The position numbers and the translations under genes are program-made. The notes below the pieces were generated by a model. It made no database searches. It was not told where the DNA came from and saw only the letters and a list, made by a program, of their open reading frames with translations. From assembly GCA_012862575.1 (NCBI GenBank), contig BLSF01000049.1:124001-188000 (forward strand): a stretch of 64,000 nucleotides of DNA, written 5' to 3'. Every line of letters begins with the position of its first letter. Within the stretch, counting starts at the first letter, position 1. This document shows, piece by piece, positions 1 through 11,002 of the stretch. This DNA is from Parietichytrium sp. I65-24A. Taxonomy: Eukaryota; Sar; Bigyra; Thraustochytrida; Thraustochytriidae.

Positions 1-152
1 GAACGCGTTCATTGTTCCCCAGCCCAGAAACACAAAAAGGAAAAAAAGGAAAAAAGGAAAAACATCGTGGGTAGCCTCGCGCTACTCAAAACCTTACCAA
101 CCCCCAACCCATTTCAAACTCTCACTTTTTCAAAACTCCTTCTCTTTCTCAT

Positions 153-172
153 TCTCTCTCTCTCTCTCTCTG
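153..172. repeat. CT dinucleotide run in leader
   Basis: A pyrimidine (CT)n run lies about 50 bases upstream of the first ATG of the HIRIP3-like gene, in its presumed 5' leader or core promoter. Similar short repeats precede many starts in this window. Confidence 0.8.
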
Positions 173-225
173 CGAGTATACTCGGCGACGTTGTCGGTGT
201 ATGTCGGTGTCCTCGCAGACCCTAA

Positions 226-1317
226 ATGGACAGCGATGCCTTACGCGGGGCAGTGGTGCGCGCCGTAAGCAGCATCAAAGACCTGGCGTCCGTCAAGCTG
301 TCGGATCTGCGGCGGTCGGTGGCAGAGGATCTGGGCGTGGAGGATGTTGAGCTCAAAGCGTCCGCGCTCTTCAAGGAGATGGTCGGCGAGACGTTGCAGC
401 AGCGCACGGGCGAAGAGATCCTCAGCGCCAAGAAAAAGAAGCAGGGAATGAGGCCCTCGAAAGCGCGGGACGATGACGATGATGAAGAGGATGACGATGA
501 GGATGACGAGGATGATGATGATGATGATGAAGATGATGATGATGATGGGGCGGCCGTTAAGAAGAACAGGAAATCGGGGCAGAAGAGGACTAGCAAAGAC
601 GGTGGGAAGAAGAAAGCGTCTTCCAAGGAGCTGCGTGCTTTGCAAAAGTTCGTGACTGCCGTGGGAGTAGGTCCTGCCATTTATAGGGGAATGCCTGCAG
701 ACCCAGCCAAGCGCGCGGCCCAACTATCGGAGAAGCTCAAAACGGAATTGGGGTTCAAATTCAAAGGGCTCGTGCCGACTCCGCAGGAACTCGCCTCCGC
801 CAAGCGCAAGTACGAGAAGGCCAAGGACATGGAAGGCATCGACACCAGCAACATCATTGACGAGGTTCAAGATAGACCCCGCCGAAGGGCCGCTGCCAAA
901 GTGTCCTCCTACAAACCACCTAGCGACAGCGAGGAATCCGACGCCGAGGGAGAAGTTTCGGCAACTGGCGATTTGCCAGAAGGCAACGAAGACGGTAGCG
1001 AGGACGAAGATGAGCAAGACGAGGAGAGCGAGTTCGAAGCCGAGAGCGACGTTGAGGTGGACGCCCCAAGCGACGATGGCGAAGAGGACGAGGAGTCTTT
1101 CGATGACGCCGAAGACAGCGACGATGAAGAGAAGCCTGGCCGTAAGAGAAAGAAGAGCCCAGTAAAAAAGAACAAGGCACCTGCGAAGAAAACAAAGAAG
1201 GCGAAGAAGGAGCCAACTCCAAGCTCAAGGAAAAAGGTCGCAGCACCTCCCAAAAAGGCGAAGAAGATTAAAAAAAAGGTTTTGTCCAGTAGTGAAGAGG
1301 AGGAAGGCGACTTTTAG
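226..1317 (+). CDS. HIRIP3/CHZ-like histone chaperone
   Basis: Predicted nuclear acidic protein of 363 aa. Residues 1-60 resemble a DEK-C-like helical module. A run of almost pure Asp/Glu follows at about 85-107. Residues 137-210 match the conserved HIRIP3 block (LRALQKFVTAVGVGPAIYRG, then a Leu/Lys-rich helix and a basic stretch). The C-terminal part has a second acidic region (about 235-305) and a Lys-rich tail with SSSEEEE, a likely CK2 substrate. HIRIP3 proteins bind histones H2A-H2B through a CHZ motif and interact with HIRA; function here is inferred from domain order and the conserved core. Single exon, first ATG used. An antisense poly-Ser frame opposite the acidic run is a shadow. 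The acidic and basic tails alone would be uninformative, so the call rests on residues 137-210. Confidence 0.7.
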   Translation: MDSDALRGAVVRAVSSIKDLASVKLSDLRRSVAEDLGVEDVELKASALFKEMVGETLQQRTGEEILSAKKKKQGMRPSKARDDDDDEEDDDEDDEDDDDDDEDDDDDGAAVKKNRKSGQKRTSKDGGKKKASSKELRALQKFVTAVGVGPAIYRGMPADPAKRAAQLSEKLKTELGFKFKGLVPTPQELASAKRKYEKAKDMEGIDTSNIIDEVQDRPRRRAAAKVSSYKPPSDSEESDAEGEVSATGDLPEGNEDGSEDEDEQDEESEFEAESDVEVDAPSDDGEEDEESFDDAEDSDDEEKPGRKRKKSPVKKNKAPAKKTKKAKKEPTPSSRKKVAAPPKKAKKIKKKVLSSSEEEEGDF

Positions 1318-1756
1318 AATGACACGAATGGAGTATAATTTCGTTGCGGTGACCTCCTTCGCGACACTAGCCCTAAGTGCTTTAAACTTCGGAAGAGAGT
1401 GACGGTTTCCTTTTTCTCCTACAATTGGAAGCGAACACCACTCATCATGCCTGGCCTTCTCGGAAGATCTCGCAATTCAGCTCACTTAGGCCACCTGTAC
1501 ACGACACAGAAAAATACAGCACTGATTTGTTTTCTATTTACTCACATTTAGCCACTATCTGAAGAGCAAGAGCGCAAGATTCCAGTATACTATATGCAGT
1601 TCCATCAGAGCCAACGCTTGCTGTGATGGGGCCGGATGGGCGGAAGCTCTTTCGTATTTAAAACAAGAAAAGTTCAAGCATTTCTATGCACAATCCGCCC
1701 AGACTTGAACCCATGCGCTCGCTCTTTGCCCAAAATCCAAAAAGCGTTCAAACATA
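1318..1756. other. Convergent intergenic stretch
   Basis: About 440 bases separate the convergent ends of the HIRIP3-like and RPC8 genes. I see no gene; it presumably holds both 3' UTRs. Confidence 0.6.
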
Positions 1757-2488
1757 TCAAGCAGAGTCCCCGGCGTCACCTTCCTCGGCGTCCTCCTCGG
1801 TGTCCCACCAGTCAAAGAGACCTAAGAAGTTCTCGCCCATGCCACCCATAATCACCATTGGAGCGACGTCTTGTACTGTGCGCAGGACCTGTTCTGTGTT
1901 ATCTTTCTCGAGGCTGAGCCTATCCAGTTCCCGCTCCACGTCCTGGTCCTCCCTAAAGGAACCAAACTCAACACTTTTCACCGTGAACCGCACCTGGTTG
2001 TTCAGCTCAATAAAATACCCCTCGTCCGCCTCCTGCGACTGACGCCCACCGCCGTCCTCATCGCCTTGGTCGCCATCAAAGTACTTCCACGCCCAATGCG
2101 CAGAGACCCCGGCAATTCCCTCCTTAAACTCCGACGGCTGGGGAAGCGACGCTGCTGCAACGTACACATTATCGAAAAAGCCCAAGCTGATGCGCACAAA
2201 ATGCCGAGTGATCTGCGAGATTCTGCCCTCCAAAATCTCCCCCACGAAAGGCTTGAACACCACCATCTCGAACTTGACATCCGTGTGCGCTGCGCCGTCG
2301 CCTGGGTAAATGTGCGAATCGTTCTCGGCCACCAGCTCGAACAGACACACGCACAGCCCCACCCCACGCACCACGCGGTTCGCGTACTTGTCCTCTATCA
2401 GCTTGGTCAGCACCGCGCGACGGTTCTTTCCTTCAAAGTACTTTGGCGGAATTCGGATCGTGTCCGTCATCTCATGCACGAAAAACAT
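1757..2488 (-). CDS. RNA polymerase III subunit RPC8 (RPC25)
   Basis: Protein of 243 aa, homologous to yeast Rpc25/human POLR3H, the RPB7-like stalk subunit of RNA polymerase III, which acts in initiation on tRNA and 5S genes. The N-terminus (MFFVHEMTDTIRIPPKYFEG) matches the family start almost residue for residue, so the ATG at 2488 is chosen over an upstream in-frame codon. Next come the RPB7-N fold (VGLCVCLFEL, then the PGDGAAHTDVKFEMVVFKPF block) and the S1-like OB domain with SLGFFDNVYV. The C-terminus has the family hallmark GLFDWW followed by an acidic tail. An acidic insertion (about 145-165) and a Glu/Asp-rich helix (about 190-205) make it slightly longer than the human protein (about 204 aa). 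Convergent with the upstream chaperone gene. Confidence 0.95.
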   Translation of the reverse strand: MFFVHEMTDTIRIPPKYFEGKNRRAVLTKLIEDKYANRVVRGVGLCVCLFELVAENDSHIYPGDGAAHTDVKFEMVVFKPFVGEILEGRISQITRHFVRISLGFFDNVYVAAASLPQPSEFKEGIAGVSAHWAWKYFDGDQGDEDGGGRQSQEADEGYFIELNNQVRFTVKSVEFGSFREDQDVERELDRLSLEKDNTEQVLRTVQDVAPMVIMGGMGENFLGLFDWWDTEEDAEEGDAGDSA

Positions 2489-2514
2489 CTTTCCTCTCCT
2501 CTTACTTTTATGCT

Positions 2515-2571
2515 CCTTCCCCACTTCCCCACTTCCCCACTTGCTCACTTGCTCACTTGCTCACTTGCTCT
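2515..2571. repeat. Tandem CTTCCCCA / CTTGCTCA array
   Basis: Imperfect 8-bp units shift from CTTCCCCA to CTTGCTCA; the array starts 27 bases upstream of the RPC8 ATG. Confidence 0.85.
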
Positions 2572-3010
2572 TAATTAGTTAATTATTCCCTTCCTCAGTT
2601 GCTCCTTCCCGTGGTCCCACTTGCTGCTTCTCCTGCCGCCTCGCGCGGCGTCTCCCACCAGCGAGGACACTTTGCGTATGCTCGCGGACGGCAATTCGAT
2701 CTTCCTCCTCCCGTGTGTGTGTGTCCTCGCACAGCCCAGCTGTGTGCCCTATAGTTTGTGCTAATCGACTGTTACTGAAGAGGTGTGGTGGCAAAGAGAG
2801 CAAGCTAGATTCGTCTGTTTGGAGAGGCGCCGTGCTTTGCGATGCGAGAAAAGGAACAATGAGCCTGTTCTTTTGGATGTTATGCAGACAGATAGCCGTT
2901 TGGATAACTCCGCTTGGCTAGTAGGGCAGACTAAATACCGGATAAGGGATAGGCGAGCGGATAGCACTTTTCGTAAGCTTCCGGTCAACGGATATAATAT
3001 TGCCAATGAA

Positions 3011-3059
3011 CATTGATTTCATTGATTTCATTGATTTCATTGAACATTGAACATTGAAC
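3011..3059. repeat. Tandem ATTGATTTC / AACATTG array
   Basis: Three to four 9-bp units followed by three 7-bp units sharing the ATTGA core, in the divergent intergenic region. Confidence 0.85.
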
Positions 3060-3498
3060 AAGAACAGAAGAGAGAGACAGAAAGGGGTTGTTATGCGCTC
3101 ATCAGTCAATCGAAAGAGGTGCTCTGCTTTTGCCTTTTTGGCGCACTAGTAGATGGTTCCCATTTCCCATTTCTCCCATTTCTCATTTGTCATCTTTCGT
3201 TTTTCATTACGTACTCCTCCCGCTTCCACCAACCAGGCGAGCGGAGATGAAAAAGACAACGATAACACCTCAGACAGACACGCTGCGAATAATAAATAAA
3301 AAAGAAAAGAAAGAAGGGAAGAAGAAACAGCGCTTTTACTTAGTAGCGAGAGAATGCGTACATGCAGATGCCACGAACGTATACTAGCTCAAGCCGGCCG
3401 CAACCGAAGCGCAACCGTCTGTGGAATCGTTGCGCCTGCGGAGTAAGCTAGAGGCGGCCGTGTGTGGGTGTTGAGTGCGTGAGTACTCGCAGTCCGTG

Positions 3499-3508
3499 GT
3501 ACCGGTAC
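3499..3508. repeat. GTACCGGTAC palindrome (copy 1)
   Basis: Perfect 10-bp inverted repeat between RPC8 and the carboxypeptidase gene; one of five in the window, all intergenic. Confidence 0.8.
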
Positions 3509-3860
3509 AAGACGAGACGGTCTCGCCAAGTGTCTCGTGTCTCATGTCTCATCCACTCATCAACTCATCACCCATCGACCATCGTCCATCAAACACAGCC
3601 GTGCTTGCCGCAATTAAACGATGACAAGGTCCCTTCGCTCACTGAACAGCGAGTGTAATCTTTGGATGAAAGAAGAGGTTTATTTTCCCTTTCTTTGTCT
3701 CCCGGTCTAACTTTTACGAGGCTAAGGAAAAAAAAACTTTGGGGAAACTGTGTTGGGCTTTAGAGTTAGGCAACAACAGAATACTAACGACTAACGTGCA
3801 AGTTCTACTCTACGCCGTCCAAGTTGTGCCGAGATTCGCAAGGACAGAAAGGCGCTCACA

Positions 3861-3900
3861 GCAACTCACAGCTCATAGCTCATAGCTCATAGCTCGCAGC
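3861..3900. repeat. Tandem CTCATAG array
   Basis: Short 7-bp units (AGCTCAT-type) about 130 bases upstream of the carboxypeptidase ATG. Confidence 0.8.
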
Positions 3901-4032
3901 GCAAAGTGCGAGGCGCCGCACAGGAAGACGGACCGAAGGGGCCGTGGTATGCTCGCGCTGTTGGCGTAGGTTGCGAGCATTGCGCAGCGCGAAAGACACG
4001 GCGCAGGGGAGCGCATTGCGCGGACGGGCAGG

Positions 4033-7000
4033 ATGCCCGGGTCGAAAGCAGACGCTGCATACGGAAACCTGCTTTTGAACGCCAACAAAACGGGAGCGTT
4101 CAACACCAAGACTATTCAGATCCTGAGCGCACTTCACAACCTGACATTGGGAAAGCTCGATGCTGTGACGGAGCAGAACGCAAAGGAGTGCCAGGAAAAT
4201 TTGGCCGCGCTTTGTGTGCTTTCCAGGAAAGCTGCGGCGAAATCAATAATTTTGCGATCGGTGACCAAGATTCTACTCTCCGTATTCTCAAAGTACAAGG
4301 GATCATCTCTGACGTTGCAGAGCGCGTGCGATCTGGTGTGGAGTTTGGCGTACCATGACTCCACTGTGCAACAATCCTTCTCGGAAACCGGGGTGAGCTC
4401 GGCCGTGTTCGACTGTGCGAAAAGACACCCAAACCACCTGACGCTACTCAAGAGTGCATTTGGCGCAGTTTCGAGTCTCTGCCGGCATCCGCAAAACCAA
4501 TCTATTGCCTTGAGGGCCAGCTTTGTGGGCTTCTTGCTTCAAAGTCTAGGCAACAAGGAGTTTGAGGACCCTGTTCTTCTGCAATACACGCTCGACGCAA
4601 GCGCATCCGTTTGCCATGCTAACGAAGAGAATGGCAAACATTTTTTGGAGGCTGGTGGCGTGAATGCCGTGGTACAGCTTCTACACAGGCACGCAGAAAA
4701 TGTGGCAAACGTACGGTCGGCGTGCATTGTATTGGTCGTTTTGCGCGACCGGAGTGGCGGTCCTCACAAAATAGTTGAAGCTGGAGCCGTGGAGGCCCTT
4801 CAGCGAGCAATTCAGATCCACACTGCAGTCCCAGATCTGGAACATATTCTTTGTGCACTGATGGGTCAACTACTCCGCGAGGTCCCTTCAATGGTAAACA
4901 AGCTCATCCAAGACGGGGGTGTCATAGCCACGTTGGAATGCCTGAGGAGCAACCCAACGCACTACTTTATAGTGGAGGCTGCATGCCTAATATTGAGCGG
5001 CTGTTGTACGGCTGCACTTAAAGAGCAGAGTCATATGCTTGGCCCGCTGAAACAACTCTTGAACACACAAGTTTGGAGTGGCCTAACCGAAGTTCTTTGC
5101 AAACCTCCCTCGCAAGTCCCAAAACAGTACGTCTACGTGTCCGCATTGAAGGTGATTGGTCAATTCTGCAAGGTAGCAGGTGCAAGCGGGATCAAGAATC
5201 TGTTGAAAGACAGCCCCGTCTTGCTGCAAATTATTCTTCGCCTGACATCTGAGATTGACTCTGCTCTGGCTCAGCAGTACACATTCGCGCTCGACTCCCT
5301 GCTCACGAGCGATACCATTCAGGCGCTCGCACTTGCTATAGATGCATTCGCGTATTGCTGGATCTCTGGTGCGAAGAGCGAGTCGGCATCCCAGGTAGTG
5401 AAAGCGTATGGTCTCGTTCAAGCGCTGAACGATGACCCCTACGCTCTACTATTTTGGAGCAAAGTTTCTTCAAACTTTCTATCTCTTGGAGAGATGCAGA
5501 GAGTTGCAAAAGGTTCTCAAAGCCGAATTCACGAGCTTGAGAAAGCTCGCAAAGAAGGAAAGCACCGCACGGACGCTGGCGTGCTCACTCAAACACACGT
5601 ATTATTTTCGCTACTCACTGGCCTCCTCCTCTCTAGAGAAGACCGGAAAGTTGCCCCGGATCTGCTTGATCAGGATCTTTTCTGGGGCGAAGTCGCAGCA
5701 TTCGCTCTTGCTTGGCTCCGCGATCTGCGAAGTGTGGAGCACTTTCAAAAACTATATTCTAACAATCAAGAGGTCGAGAAACTCTGTCTCAGAGCCATGG
5801 TCTCAGTCTTGCAATTTCTGGCATGTACCCTTCATAAGGAGCGCCATTTTACGCTTCGAAGCATGGCCGGAAATGGCGGAGTAACCTTGATATTGCAGCT
5901 TCAAAAGGTCATTTCTCAGCTCGGAAACTCGGGACGTCCGAGTACGGCTTCAGACGAAGAAAATCGAGAATCTGCTGCGGAGATCGCACAAGGAGCTGGG
6001 GCAGAAACTGAACTTGGGCTGCTCCGCAACGTTGCCCACGGAGCAACTGCTATCATTCTAAAGTTAATTGGGGCGGGAAACTCCCCGGTTCTTCCTGCAA
6101 AACCCGGCGTTGAGCTCCTTTCGAACGCTTTTGCAACTGTGTCCAACGAAATTCGCGCCTTGGAAGAGGAGAAAATTCGAGCGGCTGAGATCGCCGCCCA
6201 AGCAGCACAGGCACAGGCAGAAGCAGAAGCTGAGGCGCTCAGAGAAGCAGAGTTGGAGGAAGAGCAGCGACGTTTGAAGGAGGCAGAGGGAGGGGTCGAT
6301 GCATCTGATGGAGATCCTGCCAAGCACAAGGGGCCCAATGACTCGCAAGAGAATGACCGCGACCGCTTTGACACGTCGGGAGCAGGAGAGACTTTGGACG
6401 CAACTGAGGACGACAACGACGACGACGGCTGTAATGATGACTCTGACGCTGATGAAAGCGACGATGAAGTGCCTGCCACCCTCGACTACACCGGCGCAGA
6501 CTCGAGCGGGCAGTCGGAAGAAGCCGAACAAACAGCTGCCGAACCTGATGATGAGAAGGCATGGTGCAAGCCGTTTGTCAGACCAGAAAATCTGATGGCT
6601 CAAGCCCGATTTGTTGCCGAAATCCCTGAGCTTTTGCATGATCTGGGCAAGGAAAAGCTTGAGGCGTGTCTTCCAAGCTTGCGACGATCTGACTCCGGAT
6701 TGACTCCTCGGAGCTCTCACAGACCAAACTCTCAAGAGCGCAGATTAGTTTATGATTGGAGCAAGCTCGGAGGAGAAGGCACTGGAAGAGCTCGTAGCGC
6801 AATTGTCACCCCACGGGTTTGCCGTGGAAGCTCTGATCCGGTGCAACAGGCGTCAGAAAAGTCCTTCTTACTATCTTCAGTTGGTTCGTTTCAAGGTTCG
6901 CCTGGCTCTGAGGAGCACTTTCTTCGGTTCGAAAGCAGGTTTGAGTCTGGGAACCTCTCCCAAGCCTTTAAGGCTGGCGACAGGGAGTACGACTTGGTGT

Positions 7001-8919
7001 TGCGGTCTGACCTGCACACCAGGTCGCATCATCAGTGGTTCTACTTTGCGGTCACAAACACGCACTCTGCATCCGACACGGGGCCCGTAGAATACAAGTT
7101 TAATTTGCTGAATATGTCCAAGCCAGGCTCGATGTTTTCTATGGGAATGCAGCCAGTTCTCTATTCGTTAAAGGGCGCGCGCGAGCGAGGAACCGGTTGG
7201 AGACGAAAAGGAACAAACATTTCTTACTTTGCAAATGATTATGAGACGCCTGCCAACACAGGTAAGAACTCAGGTGGGCATTACTACACATTGAGCTTTA
7301 CGATGGAGTTTGAAGAGCCCGGTGATGTATATTTGGTGGCAATGTGTTACCCATACACGTATACCCAGCTCCAGCGATTCTTGACTCGCGCTTGCAGCGC
7401 TGACCAGAGCGACATTTGTCAGCGCGAATTGTTGTGCACCAGTCTCGGAGGCCTCCGATGCGACCTTCTCACAATCACGGACATGTCCTCTACAGCAAGC
7501 GAGATCGCGGCAAGGCCAGCCGTTGTCTTTTCAGCGAGGGTGCACCCCGGAGAAGTTGTGGCGAGCTACATGATGGAGGGCACGATCAAGTTCCTCCTGG
7601 GTGAGAGCGCGCTCGCAAAGCTTCTGAGGAGCATATATGTGTTTAAGGTCGTTCCCATGCTCAACCCAGACGGTGTATATCACGGAAACTCGCGCGTTTC
7701 CCTATCCGGCTGCGATCTCAATCGCGTTTGGTCTAAACCAGAGCCTCACATATTTCCGACCGTATATCACACCAAGCAGATGATAAAGGAGCAGATGGCT
7801 TCGAGAAAAGTGTCCTTGTTCGTGGATTTTCACGGGCACTCGAGGAAGAAGAACATTTTCATCTACGGAGTGGAGTACAAGAAGCAGTCGCTGAATACGC
7901 TGGCCAGTGATCTGTATGGAAACCCAGTTCGTCAATTTCCAAGGCTCGTCGCCGAATCTGCTTTCAGCAGCTCGATCTTCTCGCTTCCTGACTGTTCTTT
8001 CAATGTGAGCAAGTCGCATGCTCAAGCAGCTCGTGTTGTGGTCGCTAGAGAGCTGGGAGTTCGCGCAAGCTTTACAATCGAAGCTTCTTTTTGTGGCGGC
8101 GGTTCCGGCACACTGAATACCACGCTACAAAACAAACACTTTAACGCTGCCCATTACGGTGAACTCGGGGCGGGGATATGCGATGCGCTCTTGAAGCTCA
8201 ACCATTCCAAGCTTTACGCTGCGATGCTTAGCTCGGTTCCCAAATTTGCAGTGTCCTCCATCAGCAATACTTCCTTACATAAGCTCCTTGTTGCCGCTGG
8301 GGAGAGGTCAATCAGCTCCAACAATAACAGTAACAACCATGCTGCCAACACTGGCTCGACTTCGAACAATAACCCCGGCGCCAATCACGCCATCAGCCAA
8401 GGTGGCGGCGAGAGCACCATTCCGTCTGTGCCAGGAACGAAAGACAAGCCACCAGCCCAGTCAAGTGGGGCTTCTTCTTTGTTTGCGACGGTGAAGAAGC
8501 GTGAAAAGATGAAGCTTGATGCACTCCCAGCCGGTTCGAAGCGAAAAATTGCAGTTGCAGCTGTTCAAGGACGAATTAAACCTCGCAGCAGCAAGCAAGC
8601 CCAAGTCATTCCCCTAAGTGTCACAGGTGCTGCGGAAAGTTCTGTCCCGAGCCCTTCAAAAGGAGGAAACAGGTCTCTGATGCAGGAAGCTGGATCAAAC
8701 TGGTCACTCCCGGAAACAGAATCGGACCCTCCCGCGGAGGCGACGTCCAAGAAGAAGCTCCAGAAGCGATTGCTGCAGAAACAAGCCAGCACATCTGGCC
8801 TTGACCCAAGAACCAAGGGAGAATCCCCAGATGTGCTGACGAAAACAAAGGTTACGGCCTCTTCGACAAATTTGAGCACAAAGAGATCGTCTACTGGCAA
8901 TAAATTACCTCTGGTGTAA
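4033..8919 (+). CDS. Cytosolic carboxypeptidase (CCP1/Nna1-like, M14)
   Basis: Very large single-exon protein (1628 aa) of the AGTPBP1/CCP family, zinc carboxypeptidases that remove glutamates from polyglutamylated tubulin and other proteins. Residues 1 to about 640 form helical armadillo-like repeats. About 690-830 is an Ala/Glu/Arg helix followed by an acidic stretch. About 940-1130 is the beta-rich CCP N-domain. The M14 catalytic domain follows with visible active-site residues: HPGE (His1171, Glu1174), DLNR (Asn1230, Arg1231), DFHGH (His1267 as third zinc ligand) and the catalytic FTIEAS (Glu1350). A Ser/Asn-rich, basic tail (from about 1440) is probably disordered. ARM repeats N-terminal to the peptidase are the CCP1/CCP4 layout. 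Its enzymatic counterpart, a TTLL5-like glutamylase, lies about 30 kb away. Substrate preference cannot be read from sequence. Confidence 0.93.
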   Translation: MPGSKADAAYGNLLLNANKTGAFNTKTIQILSALHNLTLGKLDAVTEQNAKECQENLAALCVLSRKAAAKSIILRSVTKILLSVFSKYKGSSLTLQSACDLVWSLAYHDSTVQQSFSETGVSSAVFDCAKRHPNHLTLLKSAFGAVSSLCRHPQNQSIALRASFVGFLLQSLGNKEFEDPVLLQYTLDASASVCHANEENGKHFLEAGGVNAVVQLLHRHAENVANVRSACIVLVVLRDRSGGPHKIVEAGAVEALQRAIQIHTAVPDLEHILCALMGQLLREVPSMVNKLIQDGGVIATLECLRSNPTHYFIVEAACLILSGCCTAALKEQSHMLGPLKQLLNTQVWSGLTEVLCKPPSQVPKQYVYVSALKVIGQFCKVAGASGIKNLLKDSPVLLQIILRLTSEIDSALAQQYTFALDSLLTSDTIQALALAIDAFAYCWISGAKSESASQVVKAYGLVQALNDDPYALLFWSKVSSNFLSLGEMQRVAKGSQSRIHELEKARKEGKHRTDAGVLTQTHVLFSLLTGLLLSREDRKVAPDLLDQDLFWGEVAAFALAWLRDLRSVEHFQKLYSNNQEVEKLCLRAMVSVLQFLACTLHKERHFTLRSMAGNGGVTLILQLQKVISQLGNSGRPSTASDEENRESAAEIAQGAGAETELGLLRNVAHGATAIILKLIGAGNSPVLPAKPGVELLSNAFATVSNEIRALEEEKIRAAEIAAQAAQAQAEAEAEALREAELEEEQRRLKEAEGGVDASDGDPAKHKGPNDSQENDRDRFDTSGAGETLDATEDDNDDDGCNDDSDADESDDEVPATLDYTGADSSGQSEEAEQTAAEPDDEKAWCKPFVRPENLMAQARFVAEIPELLHDLGKEKLEACLPSLRRSDSGLTPRSSHRPNSQERRLVYDWSKLGGEGTGRARSAIVTPRVCRGSSDPVQQASEKSFLLSSVGSFQGSPGSEEHFLRFESRFESGNLSQAFKAGDREYDLVLRSDLHTRSHHQWFYFAVTNTHSASDTGPVEYKFNLLNMSKPGSMFSMGMQPVLYSLKGARERGTGWRRKGTNISYFANDYETPANTGKNSGGHYYTLSFTMEFEEPGDVYLVAMCYPYTYTQLQRFLTRACSADQSDICQRELLCTSLGGLRCDLLTITDMSSTASEIAARPAVVFSARVHPGEVVASYMMEGTIKFLLGESALAKLLRSIYVFKVVPMLNPDGVYHGNSRVSLSGCDLNRVWSKPEPHIFPTVYHTKQMIKEQMASRKVSLFVDFHGHSRKKNIFIYGVEYKKQSLNTLASDLYGNPVRQFPRLVAESAFSSSIFSLPDCSFNVSKSHAQAARVVVARELGVRASFTIEASFCGGGSGTLNTTLQNKHFNAAHYGELGAGICDALLKLNHSKLYAAMLSSVPKFAVSSISNTSLHKLLVAAGERSISSNNNSNNHAANTGSTSNNNPGANHAISQGGGESTIPSVPGTKDKPPAQSSGASSLFATVKKREKMKLDALPAGSKRKIAVAAVQGRIKPRSSKQAQVIPLSVTGAAESSVPSPSKGGNRSLMQEAGSNWSLPETESDPPAEATSKKKLQKRLLQKQASTSGLDPRTKGESPDVLTKTKVTASSTNLSTKRSSTGNKLPLV

Positions 8920-10680
8920 AAGTTCTTAATTTTGTTCAAAAGAATGAATATTACGTAGTCACTGTCAGTCGAAGCAGTTTCGGCCTCCATTCAAAACCAG
9001 TGTGAGGCGAGTGGCTTTCTATGCTTTGCCTGAGCTGTTCGCTATCGCGGCGCAGTTTTCCATAAACGGCCGTTGTGTCGTCGCTTGAATGTGTACTTCT
9101 TTCTCTGGCCAGCCCATTACGCACTAAAGGCCCCAGCAGCGCACGGCGCGAATGAGAGGAAACCAACGTTGCACCCTTCGAAACCCAGCAGATTACGAAT
9201 ACTACGAAGATCGCTTCGGCGGCGCTCGTTTGTCGCGGCGGCGTCAGAATGAAATCCTCTGGTGAACTCACCAAATTTCAGAAAGCTGGGTCCTTTTTCA
9301 ATCCGCCCTCGAGGGCCGGAGCGCACACTCTCGCAAAGACGAACTCACACTTCACACCTACCTTTTCGCCTCATTCTTGGGGCCAGAATGCCCGCACAGC
9401 CCTGCAGGAGAGAAACTGCGTTGTCTCGCGAGCCCTGCCGTCTGTTGGTCTGCTGGTTGCTCTGGGACTGCATCATGTCATCATGCCATCATGATACCAT
9501 GGCTTCATGACCATCTCCGGAACGGGGGATGGGAAACGTGGAAACTTGGAAAAGGAATATTAAACTAGAGACTCCCACTTTCCCCGCCACTCCTGTTTCC
9601 CCCTGGAATCGGTTGATCAACGAGGTGGCGGGATTGGAAGGTGGGATTTCAGAATCACGCGAGCACTTGACAAGTGCGAAGGTGTGCGCAGCTCTTTTCA
9701 ACAGTTCCAACCTCTGCCTTTCGTGAGTTGGGACCGCGACGGGAACTCTCTCTCCAATGCCGCTCATGCGGAGATTTCTGGATTGATGGTGTGGATTGGC
9801 TTTACCTACGTCCCTCCAGGTATTGAATGAAAGAAGAAGAAATCGAAACTTTCTGTTTTTGGCTTGAGCTCCCTCTCGCCGAGCAGCCTTTTCGGTGTTT
9901 ACTTTTTTACTTTTTTATTCTCTGTTTAAGAAACAGCAAATCATTTTGTTCTGAAAGATTCAGAAAATTCAGAATTCAGAAAATTCAGATTTCTGTCTGA
10001 GCATTTGAGAAAGTTCTGTGATCTTTTTCGCTACTTTAGGTGACATTTGAACCGCTCACTCTTAGTGCTGCCTCTAAACGGAGCGGTACGCACACTCATT
10101 GTTTACTTTAGTTGCTAGAGCCGTTCCATGACAGTGTGCGCCTTACTACAGATACTGGCAGGATTATGGACCTGCATTAAAGTAACAATAGGACCGGGAG
10201 AAGTGTGCAGTTTGGTCCATTGAATCGCTAAAAGTCACTAGTCCAAAATATAACAGAGTTGTTGTAGACAGGTGTGCGACTGGGGATTCCTAAGGCACCT
10301 ACCTATGCATATGGAGTATCATGCACTATGAGGCTACTCAAATTATTGGAAAATTTGGTGATTTGATTGGCTGTGATCTGGAAAAAAGTGGCCGTCGTAA
10401 GAGTGAAGAATGCAAAAGCAGAGCACGTTCGCTTATACAAACTTTGATCTTCCTTTGAAATCTAATGCAATCTTTGCAAATAAACTCTCTGAAGCGCAAA
10501 GCAGGCGGCCGTGCACTCCTGAGCAGACATCTGGGTTGCCGTGAGATTGCGCTCCCACTGGCTCTCGCCAGAGATCGATCATCCAGCTTATCGATCGATT
10601 GATCGTCATGTTTGCACCGTCCGTCCTTCTCGCGATGAGCTTACTCAGAGAGTTCCAAGCATTGAAACAGATATTTCCTT

Positions 10681-10702
10681 ACTCACTGTCAGTACTGTCA
10701 GT
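10681..10702. repeat. CTCACTGTCAGTACTGTCAG motif
   Basis: Doubled ACTGTCAGT core, merging into GTACCGGTT. Related copies occur at 8959, 10924, 20365, 33091, 51947 and 62676, all outside genes. Confidence 0.55.
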
Positions 10703-10960
10703 ACCGGTTCGATTCTGCCAAGGCTTCGTCAGGACCATTGAAGGCGGGTCTGCAGCGGAACTACCGTTTGTACTATCCACGGTGGTAGCACTCCACCGTG
10801 TGTACAGTGAGACGGAGTGAGAGAGATCAATTCCAGACCTCCTATCACGCGCAGTAGCGATGCTGGTATCGGTAGCGTTCGGTGAAAGTTCCAAGTCGGA
10901 ATCGGTCGCACTGTATACTGAGCACTCACTGTCAGTAAGTTTGGCTGGGAGAAGGTATTT

Positions 10961-11002
10961 CATTCATTCACTTATTCATTCATTCACTTGTTCATTCACT
11001 GT
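10961..11002. repeat. ATTC/ATTCACTT tandem repeat
   Basis: Interrupted CATTCATTCACTT units in the gene-poor region, ending in another CACTGTCA core. Confidence 0.8.

Larger units (their letters stand above)
2489..4032. other. Divergent intergenic region, repeat-rich
   Basis: This 1.5 kb separates the divergent RPC8 and carboxypeptidase genes and should hold both promoters. It contains several short tandem arrays and one GTACCGGTAC palindrome. Small open frames here have no recognisable family, low-complexity composition or non-ATG starts, so none is called. Confidence 0.6.

Noticed and set aside
222-680. Antisense frame with a long poly-Ser run
   Set aside because: Mirror of the Asp/Glu-coding repeat of the HIRIP3-like gene; similar poly-Ser/Ile shadows lie opposite the acidic parts of pescadillo and CCP.
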